Assembly: GCA_022497145.1 (NCBI GenBank)
Contig: MU385965.1
Span: forward strand, 30,327-94,326
Source of the DNA: Rostrohypoxylon terebratum
Lineage: Eukaryota > Ascomycota > Sordariomycetes > Xylariales > Hypoxylaceae
DNA: 64,000 bases
Reading direction: 5' to 3'
Shown here: positions 9,956-21,200 of the stretch, piece after piece
Numbering within the stretch: position 1 is the stretch's first letter
Layout of the letters: every line of letters starts with the position of its first letter
Notes under the pieces: model-generated
What the model saw: the letters and a program-made list of their open reading frames with translations, nothing else
What the model was told of the DNA's origin: nothing
Database searches by the model: none
Position numbers and translations under genes: made by a program

Positions 9956-11221
9956 TGCGGCTTGCTTTTGGAGATTTACTGGGTAATCGTTTGTGTTTGT
10001 GTTTGTTCTTGTTCTTATGAAAGGAGACGTCCACGACCTTCATCACCCGTTATAGGCGAGATGATTAGAGGATGTCTATTCTTACTACTACCTAGTAGTA
10101 GGCACTATTATTATTAGTGGCGAGCACCTACGAGGTATATAAAGTGTGGGATTCTGAATCGAACACTTCATCTAAAAGGGGGGAGGGGGGGAGGGGGGAG
10201 GAGGGAATGGGGGGGAAGATTCGTATCTCTCCGCACGATTAGAGAGCCCTAGAGCTGACCAACATTGAAAGAATCAGGTAGTGGCTGGCGCCATACTCCG
10301 CATCTCTAGGTAGGTACTTACTAATGGATATGTAGTATCATAGTATGTAGGACCTAGTAGGATTTAGGTAGTACGACGTACATATATAAGCCATGACGAC
10401 CTTGGGCATTTGGGGGCTATGGGTGCTCTTATCAATACGATGCATCCATGCTCCATGGATGATGTTATAATGCCCACTTCTTACGACGTCTTGACTCTTG
10501 ACAGCTATACCTAGTAGGTATTGTCTAAAGGTGAATTCACAGATTGGCCTTCTGCCTTAGTGGGTATGTAGGTACTGGGAAGGTAGCTTTCTCACTTACT
10601 ACCTATCGTATGAAATTCATTGGAAGGATAATTGGCGCTACTAGTATCTACTATTCAGGTAGCTAGGACCTATGTAGGTATGTAGGTGAGATTTGTCGGT
10701 GTTATTTCATTGAATGTGTGCTGCTTCGGCTGATAGATGGATCCAAAACAGACAGCCCTGGAGCCCCCCTGGAACCACACCTTAACCTTACATCCATGAA
10801 TAGTATAGTACTGTACTACTATGTACTATATGGTATGTATGCAGTACTAGCCTACTAGGTACCTAGGTAGGTTCTATACCTATTTTCTAGTGCTGACCTG
10901 TCACTGCTGGCAGTAGGGATAGCGCCTGGCAGGGCTGACAATTACGGGCTAGGTACTATGTAGTACCTATTAATATGTAGGTAGGACCTACTACATAGTA
11001 GTGTATGTAGGACCCGGCTATGTACATAAGGTATCCATGGATGGATGACATGGCGCCCCCTGCTAGAGCATTCGCATCCTTTTTTTAGCACCTTTCTGTC
11101 AGGGGGTTGTGACCACTCTGCCACTTTAAAGAACTCCAAGAGGAGAGAAAAAAAATGACGATCATCTCAATTTTCAAGCTTTCTTCTTCTTTCCCCCTCC
11201 AGCCCCTCCCACTTTGCGACG
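9956..11221. other. Repeat-rich intergenic region
   Basis: About 1.3 kb. It contains a G-run tract (10178-10217), many CCTAGG/TAGGTAGG words, palindromes of the TACTATGTAGTA type and, from about 11170, a pyrimidine-rich leader before the possible small gene at 11222. Confidence 0.6.
10178..10217 (+). repeat. G-run tract (G-quadruplex potential)
   Basis: At least five runs of 3-7 G separated by single A or short spacers over 40 bp, enough for intramolecular G-quadruplex folding on the plus strand. It lies about 220 bp upstream of the acyltransferase-like start, in its promoter region. Confidence 0.7.
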
Positions 11222-11420
11222 ATGCCCAGATCAACACAGGTCACGATTTCCACCGCCAAGCTGTATGAGATCAGTCGCGAGCGACAGATTTGTGAATATA
11301 TATATATATATATATTTACCTTGGCAGGTATATCCCGTACACATCGTAAATATCGCTAATACACACAATATAGGTAAGAAGAAGGAGAAGGAGAAGGAGA
11401 AGAAGGGTTGGACGGTATAG
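11222..11420 (+). CDS. Possible 50-aa spliced small gene
   Basis: An ATG at 11222 follows a long C/T-rich leader, as in many fungal genes. Exon 1 (11222-11327) starts MPRSTQVTISTAKLYEISRE and runs through an (AT)n tract read as Tyr/Ile. A 46-bp candidate intron (11328-11373, GTATAT donor, CGCTAAT branch-like site, ATAG acceptor) joins exon 2 (11374-11420), ending in a Lys/Glu-rich tail KKKEKEKEKKGWTV and a stop. The microsatellite inside the coding frame and the small size are reasons for doubt. No family recognised. Confidence 0.3.
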
Positions 11421-11949
11421 CACCTGCACAACCATCCCCTGCTAACTATCCATTGCTACATCATTAATACATTCACCTACGTACGTTACAGCAAGCGCCA
11501 TGGAGCGGAAAGTCCTAGGAGGAGGCCAGCCTTAGCTGACGGTTGTGTGTGTGAGAGAGAAAGAGTGTGCGTGTATGTGTCTGCCCCCTTGCTTCTGCAT
11601 CTGACCTCAGAGAGAGCCTTGCTGTTTCGGACGAGATTCAGCACTTCTCTTATATCTAGGACCTAGTTTATGAATAGAAATAATAATACTACTACCTATC
11701 TACCTCATCTTACTATCATCAGCGAGCCGAGCCTTCGAGCTTCGATCTTCAATCTGTACAAGACTTGTGGACACAATCCTACCAAATCACGCGCCGATAT
11801 CATAGAATCCCTCAACTCGGCTTCAGCCACTAACATCACCGTCATCAGCGTCATCGTCATCGGCATCGTATAATACTCTATCTGGTCGTTCATAAAAGGT
11901 CTGCTGACGAACATTTGTTAATCAAAATCAAAATCAAAATCAAAATAAA
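11421..11949. other. Intergenic leader region of the APP1-like gene
   Basis: No gene recognised. Contains a GT/GA-rich stretch (11540-11580) and, just before the APP1-like ATG, an ATCAAA unit repeated four times (about 11919-11947). Confidence 0.6.
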
Positions 11950-13399
11950 ATGGCAGCTCGTTACAAGCACACCGGCGCAATCAAAATGCAGCAGCGCACG
12001 AGAAAAGAGCGTCGGTTCGACGAGACCGAACGCGACCTACCGAACTTCTCCCCCTTCTCATCCTCATCGACTGCGGTTGACAAAGCCTATGATCTTCTAT
12101 CATATCTCGGGAAGCACAATCCAATGCCACGCTTGGTAACAGACGAGGATACCGTCTGGTTGCTTGATAATACCGCCTATCGCAATGAGGGAACGGGGAA
12201 ATGGGAAGCCGAATTCGTCTCCGCCGCTTTCTCTCAGCGCTCCTCCTGCACCGTCATCGACGCTATAAGATCCGTAGCCGGAAAGATTGAACTGGATGAA
12301 AAGGACCCAAATTATCCCACGATTGAGAAACGAATCTGGCCGTTCTTACGAGATATCAAGCCTGGCACTCAAGTCAAGGTCCTTCATAGGGGAAATACCC
12401 CGCTAAAACTTGGTCCTGGCGGTAGAAATGGTATTAGTAGCGATACAAAGGGACTTCCTACTGGCGAGGGAGGCAAGCTTACTCCTACATTTGCCGACGT
12501 TCCCCAAGGCGCCGATGGCGTCTTAGAAATGAAGACATTCTATGCCGAGCCGGAAGGTTGGGGTGTGATATCCGGTAAGCTTTGATGAGCTCTGCATTCG
12601 GTGCTCGTAAGAATTGGTCAGTGGTTAACAAGGCACAGATATCGACGACACGATTAAAGTCACTCAGACAAGTGACCCGATTGGTATATTACGAACAACC
12701 TTTGTAGAGAAGCCGGAGCCAATTGCTGGAATGCCTGAACTGTACCAGTTCATCCAATCACTTGTCAAGGAGAAGTCAGCATGGTTCTACCTGTCAGCCT
12801 CGCCGTACAATTTGTATCCTTTCCTGCGCGACTTCCGCCAGCAAAATTATCCTCATGGCACCATCATTCTGCGTGACGCAAGTTGGATGAGCTTGCCAGG
12901 ATTACTAACGACGCTCACCCTCGGCACCGAAGACTACAAGGTCGACCGCATGGAAAAAGTCCATTCATGGCTTCCCAGAAGGAAGATGATTTGCATTGGC
13001 GACTCGACTCAGGTACAGTTTTCCTCATTCTCAATTTAACCATTATATGATTTTTCTTTTTTTAAAAAAGAAAAAAAAACTTTGATATTGACGTCTTTTT
13101 GTTTCTATAGTCAGACCCCGAGGCTTATGGCGAGATGTACGTGATGTCTTTGTTGGATAATTTAAGGTCATAACACTAAATCAGGTTAACTCAGTTATCG
13201 AAAATACCCCGGCTGGGTAAAGGTAATACTTATTCGTAAAGTAGAAGATATCGCAGCTATTGGCATAGTGGCCAAGAACGAGCCGGACCGATTCGAAAAG
13301 GCCTTCGAGGGTGTCCCTCGCGAAATATGGCACGTATTCTCAGAACCGACCGAGTGCAACAAATTCATACAGGACGCTGTGTCCAAATCTTCGGAGTGA
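11950..13399 (+). CDS. APP1-like phosphatidate phosphatase (DUF2183)
   Basis: Predicted phosphatidate phosphatase of the App1 catalytic-domain family (HAD-like), converting phosphatidate to diacylglycerol. Four exons (11950-12574, 12639-13012, 13111-13136, 13195-13399) encode 409 aa. Introns are 64, 98 and 58 bp. Splicing 1 to 2 creates SDIDDTIKVTQT, giving the DxDxT motif D209-I-D211-D212-T213. GDSTQSDPEAYGE, a second HAD-type motif, is formed across the exon 2/3 junction; exon 3 is only 26 nt. The last join gives GEIYRKYPGWVKVILIRKV, which keeps the frame to the stop. It lacks the long C-terminal extension of yeast App1, as do many filamentous-fungus relatives. No membrane segment or signal peptide is visible, so it is probably cytosolic or peripheral. 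Same strand as the GST about 690 bp downstream. Confidence 0.88.
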
Positions 13400-14084
13400 T
13401 ACAGCCAACACCTTAGTAGGTACTAAGGATATAACAGGCGTGTTTTTTTCTTTTTCTTGTTTTTTTTTTTTTTTTTTTTGATCGCTTTCCTCCTGATACC
13501 CCTTTATCTTCCTCCCCCTTTGTCATCAGACACCTATTGAGCTCTGGTAGCTGATAACCTAGTTCATTCTTCACTTTCGCCATGATTAGTTCCTAGGATT
13601 CAACCTGAAATAAAGCCGAACGTTTCTACTCGTATATCTTGCCCTTTTATGTCCAGGATTGTATATGCAAGCGCTCGTTGTTTGGCATCTATTCAAGAAT
13701 GTGACTACCTACTTAGTACCTAGAGGCTAGTACATCTCACTTGTACGAAAGTGTCTATAACGTCATATGGCATCTCCCCCGCGCAGCTTATGCTCGTTGT
13801 AGTATAGAACTAATGCAAGGCACTCGTCCTATCCAATCCTCGACGTCACGGCTATGCCGGAATAACCAATGCTACAACTCTGAAGAACGTATGGATTCTC
13901 GTAGTTTCGAGCTTCTCTCAGAGTCCTTCTCGTGTTTGACCACATTTCTACTTCGATGATCAAGCGTCAGCTTTTCTCTACCAAAACCGTCGCGATTTGT
14001 CGGAGGCCAATTCCAACATCGTTGAAGCCGTCTCCCATTCGATACCAGGTAATTTACAGCCCCACCCGACACCGCCATCCCATC
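13400..14084. other. Intergenic region between APP1-like gene and GST
   Basis: Begins with a poly-T tract (13441-13479) just past the APP1-like stop. The last 130 bp stay open in the GST frame up to an in-frame ATG at 13956, so they may encode an N-terminal presequence. Confidence 0.55.
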
Positions 14085-15245
14085 ATGTCAGCTCCCAAGC
14101 GTCAGAAGTCATCCAAGGATGTGCCTTACGAACTCATTTACTGGCCCGGCGTGCCGGGACGTGGTGAGCATATCCGTCTAGCGCTCGAGGAAGCCGGGGC
14201 GACGTATACAGATACAGCACATACAGAAGGGGGTAGGGACCAGGTGGCTGCGCAGATTGACGTGGAAAACATTGGTGACGACCTGAACCCGCCGCCTCTT
14301 GCACCGCCCATTCTTCGCCACGGTGACCTCCTCATCTCACAAACCCCAAATATTCTGTTATATCTGGGGCCGCGACTCGGATGTATGTCACCTGTTCAAG
14401 TTATTGCCTAATTTCTCATATGCAACCCACGGCTCCTTGCTAAGCCCGAAGGCGTACATCCCCGCCAACTTTAGCTAGGAGCGATGAACACCCAGACGGA
14501 GGATTATGTGGCGTCTTGCGTGCTATGCGCACGAAATCATCACATGCTAACTTACTCCATAGTGGTACCTGGCAATGATGACGAGGTGCACCCAGACGCA
14601 TTGTACAAAGTCAACGGGCTCGCCTTGACGGCGCTCGATGGCCTCAGCAACGAGGTGCACGACTGTCATCACCCGATTGCTTCCGGGTTGTATTACGAGG
14701 ACCAGAAGGACGAGGCGAAACGAAAAGCCAAGGACTTCGTGGAGAACCGGCTACCAAAATTCCTAGGGTACTTTGAACGCGTGCTGCAAGGCAAGGCGAG
14801 CGGAGATGGCCCGTGGCTTTACGGTGGCCAACTAACTTATGCGGACTTAGGTACGTAGCATGCAGTATTCTTGTTTTCCCCCTTTCGTATCGTCGTTAGT
14901 GGGTAGATTGCTAATTCGTTGGCCTAGTATTGTTCCAGGTACGATCTTCCTTTTATTTTCTTTCATCCTCGCTCGTGGAAGAGAAGAGATTCCTTGGTCT
15001 GCTAGAAAGATGGACTAACACCTATCATATGGTAGTGCCTTCATGGCACCAAGTTCGCCTTCAGGAAGGCTATGGCCGGTGCTGAGAAGTCCGGTAAGTA
15101 TGCGCACGTCTTCAAGCTGTACGGCACGGTTCAAGAGCGGCCTAGGATCAAGGAATACTTGGCCAGCGAGAGAAGGCAAGACTACTCACTGGGGATCTAT
15201 CGATACTATGAAGAGTTGGACTTCGGCCCTGAAGGTCACGATTAA
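14085..15245 (+). CDS. Glutathione S-transferase
   Basis: Predicted glutathione S-transferase, conjugating glutathione to electrophiles. Four exons (14085-14382, 14563-14850, 14928-14938, 15036-15245) encode 268 aa. The thioredoxin-like N-domain opens YELIYWPGVPGRGEHIRLAL; SQTPNILLYLGPRLG is the usual glutathione-binding region, and the all-helical C-domain follows. Exon 3 is an 11-nt micro-exon; without it the frame breaks, with it ADLVLFQCLHGTKFAF is formed, typical of the family. The 180-bp first intron ends GCTAACTTACTCCATAG. An upstream in-frame ATG at 13956 would add 43 residues rich in Arg/Lys/Ser/Pro with no acidic residue, resembling a mitochondrial presequence; the shorter start is preferred for family fit. 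Ends EELDFGPEGHD. Confidence 0.88.
14928..14938 (+). other. 11-nt micro-exon of the GST gene
   Basis: Flanked by CCTAG before and GTACG after. It supplies the codons for Leu-Phe-Gln plus part of a Val codon and is needed to keep the conserved C-domain frame. Confidence 0.75.
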
Positions 15246-18200
15246 GGAGACCATAAAGGCTGCTCATTCTAGAAGTAACTTATGATGAATGGTAAAAGGG
15301 AGATAGATCACACCGTATTAATTGGTCGAACCAAGATGTATCCTCTTCCTCACGACTCTAATACGGCGAAGTCTCCAAGTCTTAAAAAGTAAGAAATAGT
15401 GTAACAGAAGGTATTTACTCATTGCGTAGAGCCCTAATTGGCTGAAGTTGCTCATGTCGTCGATGTGATGTAGTAGGATATTTCCACGTGAATACGAGCC
15501 TTTCAAAAATATCCATAGGCTTGTGCCCCTAGGCCCCTGAAGGCGGGCTAGGCAAGCAGCTATATACCGACTACATGTCGGTTGAATGGTCCTTTAGAAG
15601 TTCTCCTTATCTCAATAGTCCACGAGGGAAGTTTTACGAACGCCTTATACCTGGGAAATTTCTTTCATCCGAGAATACTACCTCGTGCACAAAATTCTAA
15701 TGGTTTACTCACATGATTCTATGACACGGCATAGATCTGTGAGTAAGGGAACCGGCAAGCTCCACGTTGAATCTAAAGTATATATACAGAAATAAGATGG
15801 TTTCTCGGAGGCAATGGAAGATTCGTATACATGAGGCTTTGATCCAATGGAGTGAAGCATCGAAGAAGTTGGTATATCGTCTTCGCATTGCTCTCTATCT
15901 ACCTACCTAGGTCCTAGGTATTACCTACCGGACGCATATCATCCAAAGCATCAGAAATATAAACCTCTCTGCTGGTTTCAAGAATGGGTGTTCAATCCTC
16001 CCCTGTCCACTGCAAGGGTCATGAAGCTCAAATCACACCGCTATGTGGCGTGGCCTAATGCTACCAGGCTGGGAGTGCCCAAGGGAGATACATAGGTAGT
16101 GCATAGAATACCCAAGCATGGATTCACCCAATCATATCGTAGTTACCCCGTGGAGTTTTCGTTCATCTAGCTTCGTCGAGATCTCGCGTATGGATTTAAT
16201 CTATGTAGCATTGCTTTTTCTCGCTACGCACGGAACACTGTGGTCCCGAATTGGTACGTGACGATCGTTGGCTTTTATCCTAGTGAGGTGGCTTACGATC
16301 ACCTACCTGCCTAAGGTACTTCTACTCAGGTACAATACATAGTAGGTAGATAATGGAAGTACTCTACCTGGCGATGCTGCCTCGGTTGGGCAGATTCCCT
16401 GCTCAAGCACCTACCATAGTAGTAAGTAGGGTAGTGTTACATCTAAGGATCCCAGAAGCGTGGCATAAGCTGAACTGACATTGTGGTGAGTCTACTATGT
16501 ACGTCGAGGCTAGTATGTGTCTAGGGCTTGAAAAAGATGCGCTATACCATCTGTAGTAGCTATCAGCGGTGACTTAAAAGATATGGGAGAGCTGGGCTCG
16601 AATGGAGGCTATATTAGTTATTCTCGACTTTGGCTCCTGAGGTCTTGATGAAGCTAAGAATAAGCAGGTTTCCCTTCTGAGCGCTATGCATATGCTACTC
16701 AGACTCCAGAGAGCTACATACACTAGAAGAATTGCTGTACCCCGCAGACAAGGTTGTGATCGACTAGATCAACTTGGGTTGACCCGTATCGTCGGGTCGG
16801 TCCGCGTTGGGGTGCATTGGATAGACTTAGGAGAGTTGAGAAGGCGCTTGTTTCGATTAAATTAAAAAAAAAATCTTCCAATTATTTCAGGAATATCATG
16901 TGTAAACAGGTGCACCTAAGAAGATAACTTGTAAACGAGTGTTTCATTTCGTCAAGGTAGCTTCTATGGGTATTCATCTCTACTTACTATTTATAGGCTT
17001 TTACCTTGTACAAACAATATATTTACCCTCTTATTAATTCACGAGTATAACAACTAGTGATATATTGAGAAAAAGAAAAACTATAGACCCGAAGAAAAGT
17101 TACTTACTCTCTCTTTTTTTCTTTTTTTTAACTTATGAGAACTTATGAGAACTTATGAGGTGTTAGAAATTCGTTCCAGTTTCCTTGGGTATTTGCCGAG
17201 CCATCCTAGGATAGATCTACTATGGTAGGTCTTTCAACAACCAGTGCTATGGCTGGTTTGATTGCATATCGTATAACGGTCGTCGTACCCTACCTTACTC
17301 TTAAAACGTCTACGCAGTGATCAGCATGTAGTCGGTAGCTATGTACCTACTTGTAGGTGACTAACCAACCAACATACCTACCTAGTAAACAAAATGGGAG
17401 TAAATAAAACGCCGAATGTTAACGTTATCTTTTCTATTATACATTATGTAGTTTAATATTACCAGGTACGGGGTATTACCTGGTAATAATAAACTAAAGT
17501 AAGGCATAAATATAAACTTACGTACCTAGTAACAACAACTTATATACAAGATTTCCATATAATATACTCACTTAATATGAAGAGCGTGTAAGTATGTATG
17601 TAGCTACCTAGTGCATACTTGTCTAGAGTGCCCATTTCTTCGTAATTCCTTGTGAACCGTGTAAAAAGACACCTTTATACTTTGGATGAGAAGCCCGTCT
17701 GCCCATGTCCACCTGTTTTCCGAGATCCCAAGCTCACTTACCTACAACCAGTCTGCTCAAAGTCGGGGCAAGTCACATGAGTCGAGCTCTATGCGGCCAA
17801 GGTGACAACAGGTGGGGGATGGTAAGTCACGGACTGAAGATCCGTTCACTTATTCCAGTCGGGACCCGGTCTTAGGCTTGCAATAAGCCGAGAAGACTCT
17901 CCGGGCGCGACAAACCCCTCTTGCATCCATATGGATACCTAACGTGTATGCTACAATAAGTGCCGTAGGTGGGGACCCATAGACGCATACATGATACGTA
18001 GGTAGGTACTGTACTATACCTACTGCATAGGTGCGTAAAAAGGATGTAGAAGGATTAGCCAGCATGTCGCAAATCGTAGGACCTAGGTCCTAGGTAGTAG
18101 CTTAAGCGGTGTGGAAAAATAAAATACTGTGTAGGTTTTAAAATTCATACGTTACATACCTACTTACCTACTGGTACCTACCTATTACCTACCTACCTAC

Positions 18201-21200
18201 CTAGTATGCACTGTCTAATGTAAACGTGCTTTGCTTGCAGCTGCAGCTCCTCGGACGATACAGGCTTCCTACAAAACTCTGTCGGTAGTTTTCCGGTGCT
18301 TGTGGTTCTCACTTTATGAAATAATCGACTATTTGGCGTAAGCGGGCGGCCAAAGGACGCAGCAAAATTCCTATCAGTGCTGCTTAAATATGTGTTCTAT
18401 GGTGATCCAGGGAGATCTCTACTTGGATGGATTAGATTCATACCTCGGTCAGCTACTTCAGGTTGGCGAATCCTCGCCGGGCGGAGGCGGGGTTTTTGCT
18501 ATGACCCTTCTCTCCGCATATACCTACCAGGACTGGTCCTACCTATAGCAGCTGGTATATAATACATTTGCTATGGATGGGCGCACGTACACAGTGTTCA
18601 CCTACCCACTCCTACTCGTTACCGCAGCGAATCTTTTAAATTTTTTTTTGTAGTTCGAAACAACGAGTACTTGTCCCGTGTGTAAAGATGTCCGGAACGG
18701 CGCAGCAACCTCCCTTAGGCACCTAATAGGCTCTTATAGCATACATTGTACTGTTATAAAAGACCCTGCATGTAAGATTAAAAAAAGTATGCGTCGGAAT
18801 TTTTTTTGGTCTTTTTTTTCTCATGTTAGTACGTGGTCTCGATCTTTTCGAGGGATTATAAAGACTTGGTGTTATATTAAATATGTGCAGGATAGGTATA
18901 TAATCGGTGAGTGTTAGGTTACATTTAATGCTTTTTAATCTCACAGATCAAGGAAAAATCAGGCCAACACGGTTGAAATTTGAGACACAAGAGGATGCAA
19001 CTTACTTCGGCGGCTAATACCTATCGCAAGCATCGTGTGGATGTGCAGCCCTGTTTTAAGGCGGTTACATGGTACAACTCTAAAGGATGCCCCCTTGGCC
19101 ATTCCCCTTTTCCACGTGCTGCCGTGACACTGAGAGGAGACGAAAACCAAGGAAGCCCAAGCCTACAGACCTAGAAATAGGAAGTTAGTGGGGTTATTGA
19201 TGCCCTTCTACCTGTCAAGCAGGGGTAGCACGCAGCGAGAAACAGATAGCTCGCCTTGTAGGGCGGTAAAGAAAAAAAAATCCAGCCACTATTAACGAAT
19301 ATCTATAGTAGTACGTAGCTACTATGTAGTATCTACCCAGGTAGGCAGGTATCTACCATCTACTTGATAGACTCGTTAGCAATGATCACTAGGACGCTAT
19401 ATGCCACTCTCTGCTTAAGCCTCCGCCCCCTCTGTCTCTCTACCTACCCACGTACCTAGTAGGCGATCTTACATCAGAGGTGACAAGCTCTTCAACACAT
19501 TGCCTGCAAATGTATGGTATGGCATCGGAGTCAACAACCATCTAGATAGGATCCGCCGACTGTAACGGTCTGCAATCGTACCTAATCGGGTAGGTCACAT
19601 TGACACCTTGACGTCTCGTGGCATCCCGAGCCGAATAAGAGAAGATCTGCTCAGCCAAAGCAGCCAAAGTGCAGAAGGTCAGAAACTTCCCTTGCACCGA
19701 TGATAGTTCGCGATGTTCTCCCGCCACAGCAACCGAGACATACATATGTACGCTATGAAGAAACGTTAGACTACGTGTTCTAGGTAAACTTGTTCAAACT
19801 TGCTCTGGGTTATTGAGGGTGTGTTCAAAGCGCGGTCTAGATATCACTACTGGCCAACCCGAGGTCAGTAGTGGGTAATTGATGTAGCGACAAGCAGAAT
19901 AAGCCGAGCTCCAAACTTGTGAGGCTGCGTGACTTACTTGGGATGCACGTAAAGTCGCATTGTCCATCTGACGTAAGGAGGATACCTAGGTCCTAGGTCC
20001 TAGGGAAATACATTCCAAAGTTGCTATAGCATGCATACCTACCCTCCTCCCTCTGTAGCGTACCGCCAGAAGTAGATCGGTCATCCGGGTCGCTAAGAGA
20101 GAAAAGGATGACCGGGGAAAATGAGATGTTGTTTGATTTTGGCCGAAGTCGGGAGCGCTTCTCTCGGATAGGGGTAGGTATACGGTGTTACTGCAGAGAT
20201 GGCGTGACAAATGATGCAAATGAGGGAGTGATTAAGCCGGTAAACTAGAGGGATCACAGATCGTGCGCAACGTTGGACCTCGAGTTGTTCAGAAATTGCT
20301 TTATCGCAAGATGGGATTCTCGATCAGTGTGGATACCGGTACGGTGTCTAAGACAGAGGCATAGATAGTAGGTAGGTAGGTAGGTATATTGGCGAGAACC
20401 TTGGCATCATCTCGAAGAGCTTGCTCCAATATCCATGAGATCATTGGATACAATAAATAGATCTACGTAGGTATGGATGCCAATGAAAATACCTACCTAA
20501 ATATGTAGAGATGGTTACATGGTACGATGTTGTGTATCCTCACTTCAAATTATTTCAAGTATAACACTTGCTCTCTATTGGCGAGGAACGCGGCGCTTGG
20601 CTCGTAATCCCAGCGCGGATAATAGTCAGCTGCAATGTCGTAACGAGGGGGAAAAAAGCAATAGAGCACAAAGACTAACATGACTGCATAGATCACAATA
20701 TATATGGACTCCCAACTTTGCTTATTTATCTTCCGTGTGTAAAAAGGGACACTTGGGAATAGTACCGAGAAACTATATCCACCTAATAGCCCTACACTGA
20801 TAAGGGATGTCCCGCCGAAGTTGATAGGCTACAAAGTGCTGTAATTTGTAAGCGACATTGAAAAGGGGACGGCATATTCGCGTCTCATCGGAAACCAAGT
20901 AAAGCTTCATCTCTCAAGAACCGTGATCGTGTAAGGACGTGATTCGCAGAATGTGCTTGGGAGGTGTCGTCAGCTTACCTATTTTGCTCCGTCTGTCATG
21001 TATAGCAGGTATAGTAGCAAATTCTCTCCATTCTAATGTATGCCCGAGTATCCGTCAGACAATTCGAGGTCCGTCCGAGTCTACCTAAGCATATGCAGTC
21101 CTTCTACATTCTACATGTATTTGAACGTTGACCTCGAGGTACTAGGAGACCACCTACCGCTAGAATCTGCGGCCTTGATTGGCGTCCGGCTTCAACAGTT

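Noticed and set aside
14484..14858. Separate 124-codon frame starting at 14484
   Set aside because: Its first part is the GST intron read through in frame; the rest is GST exon 2.
8793..15245. A beta-lactam or other secondary-metabolite cluster around the acyltransferase-like gene and GST
   Set aside because: No NRPS, PKS, IPN synthase, transporter or cluster regulator adjoins; APP1-like and GST genes are generalists.
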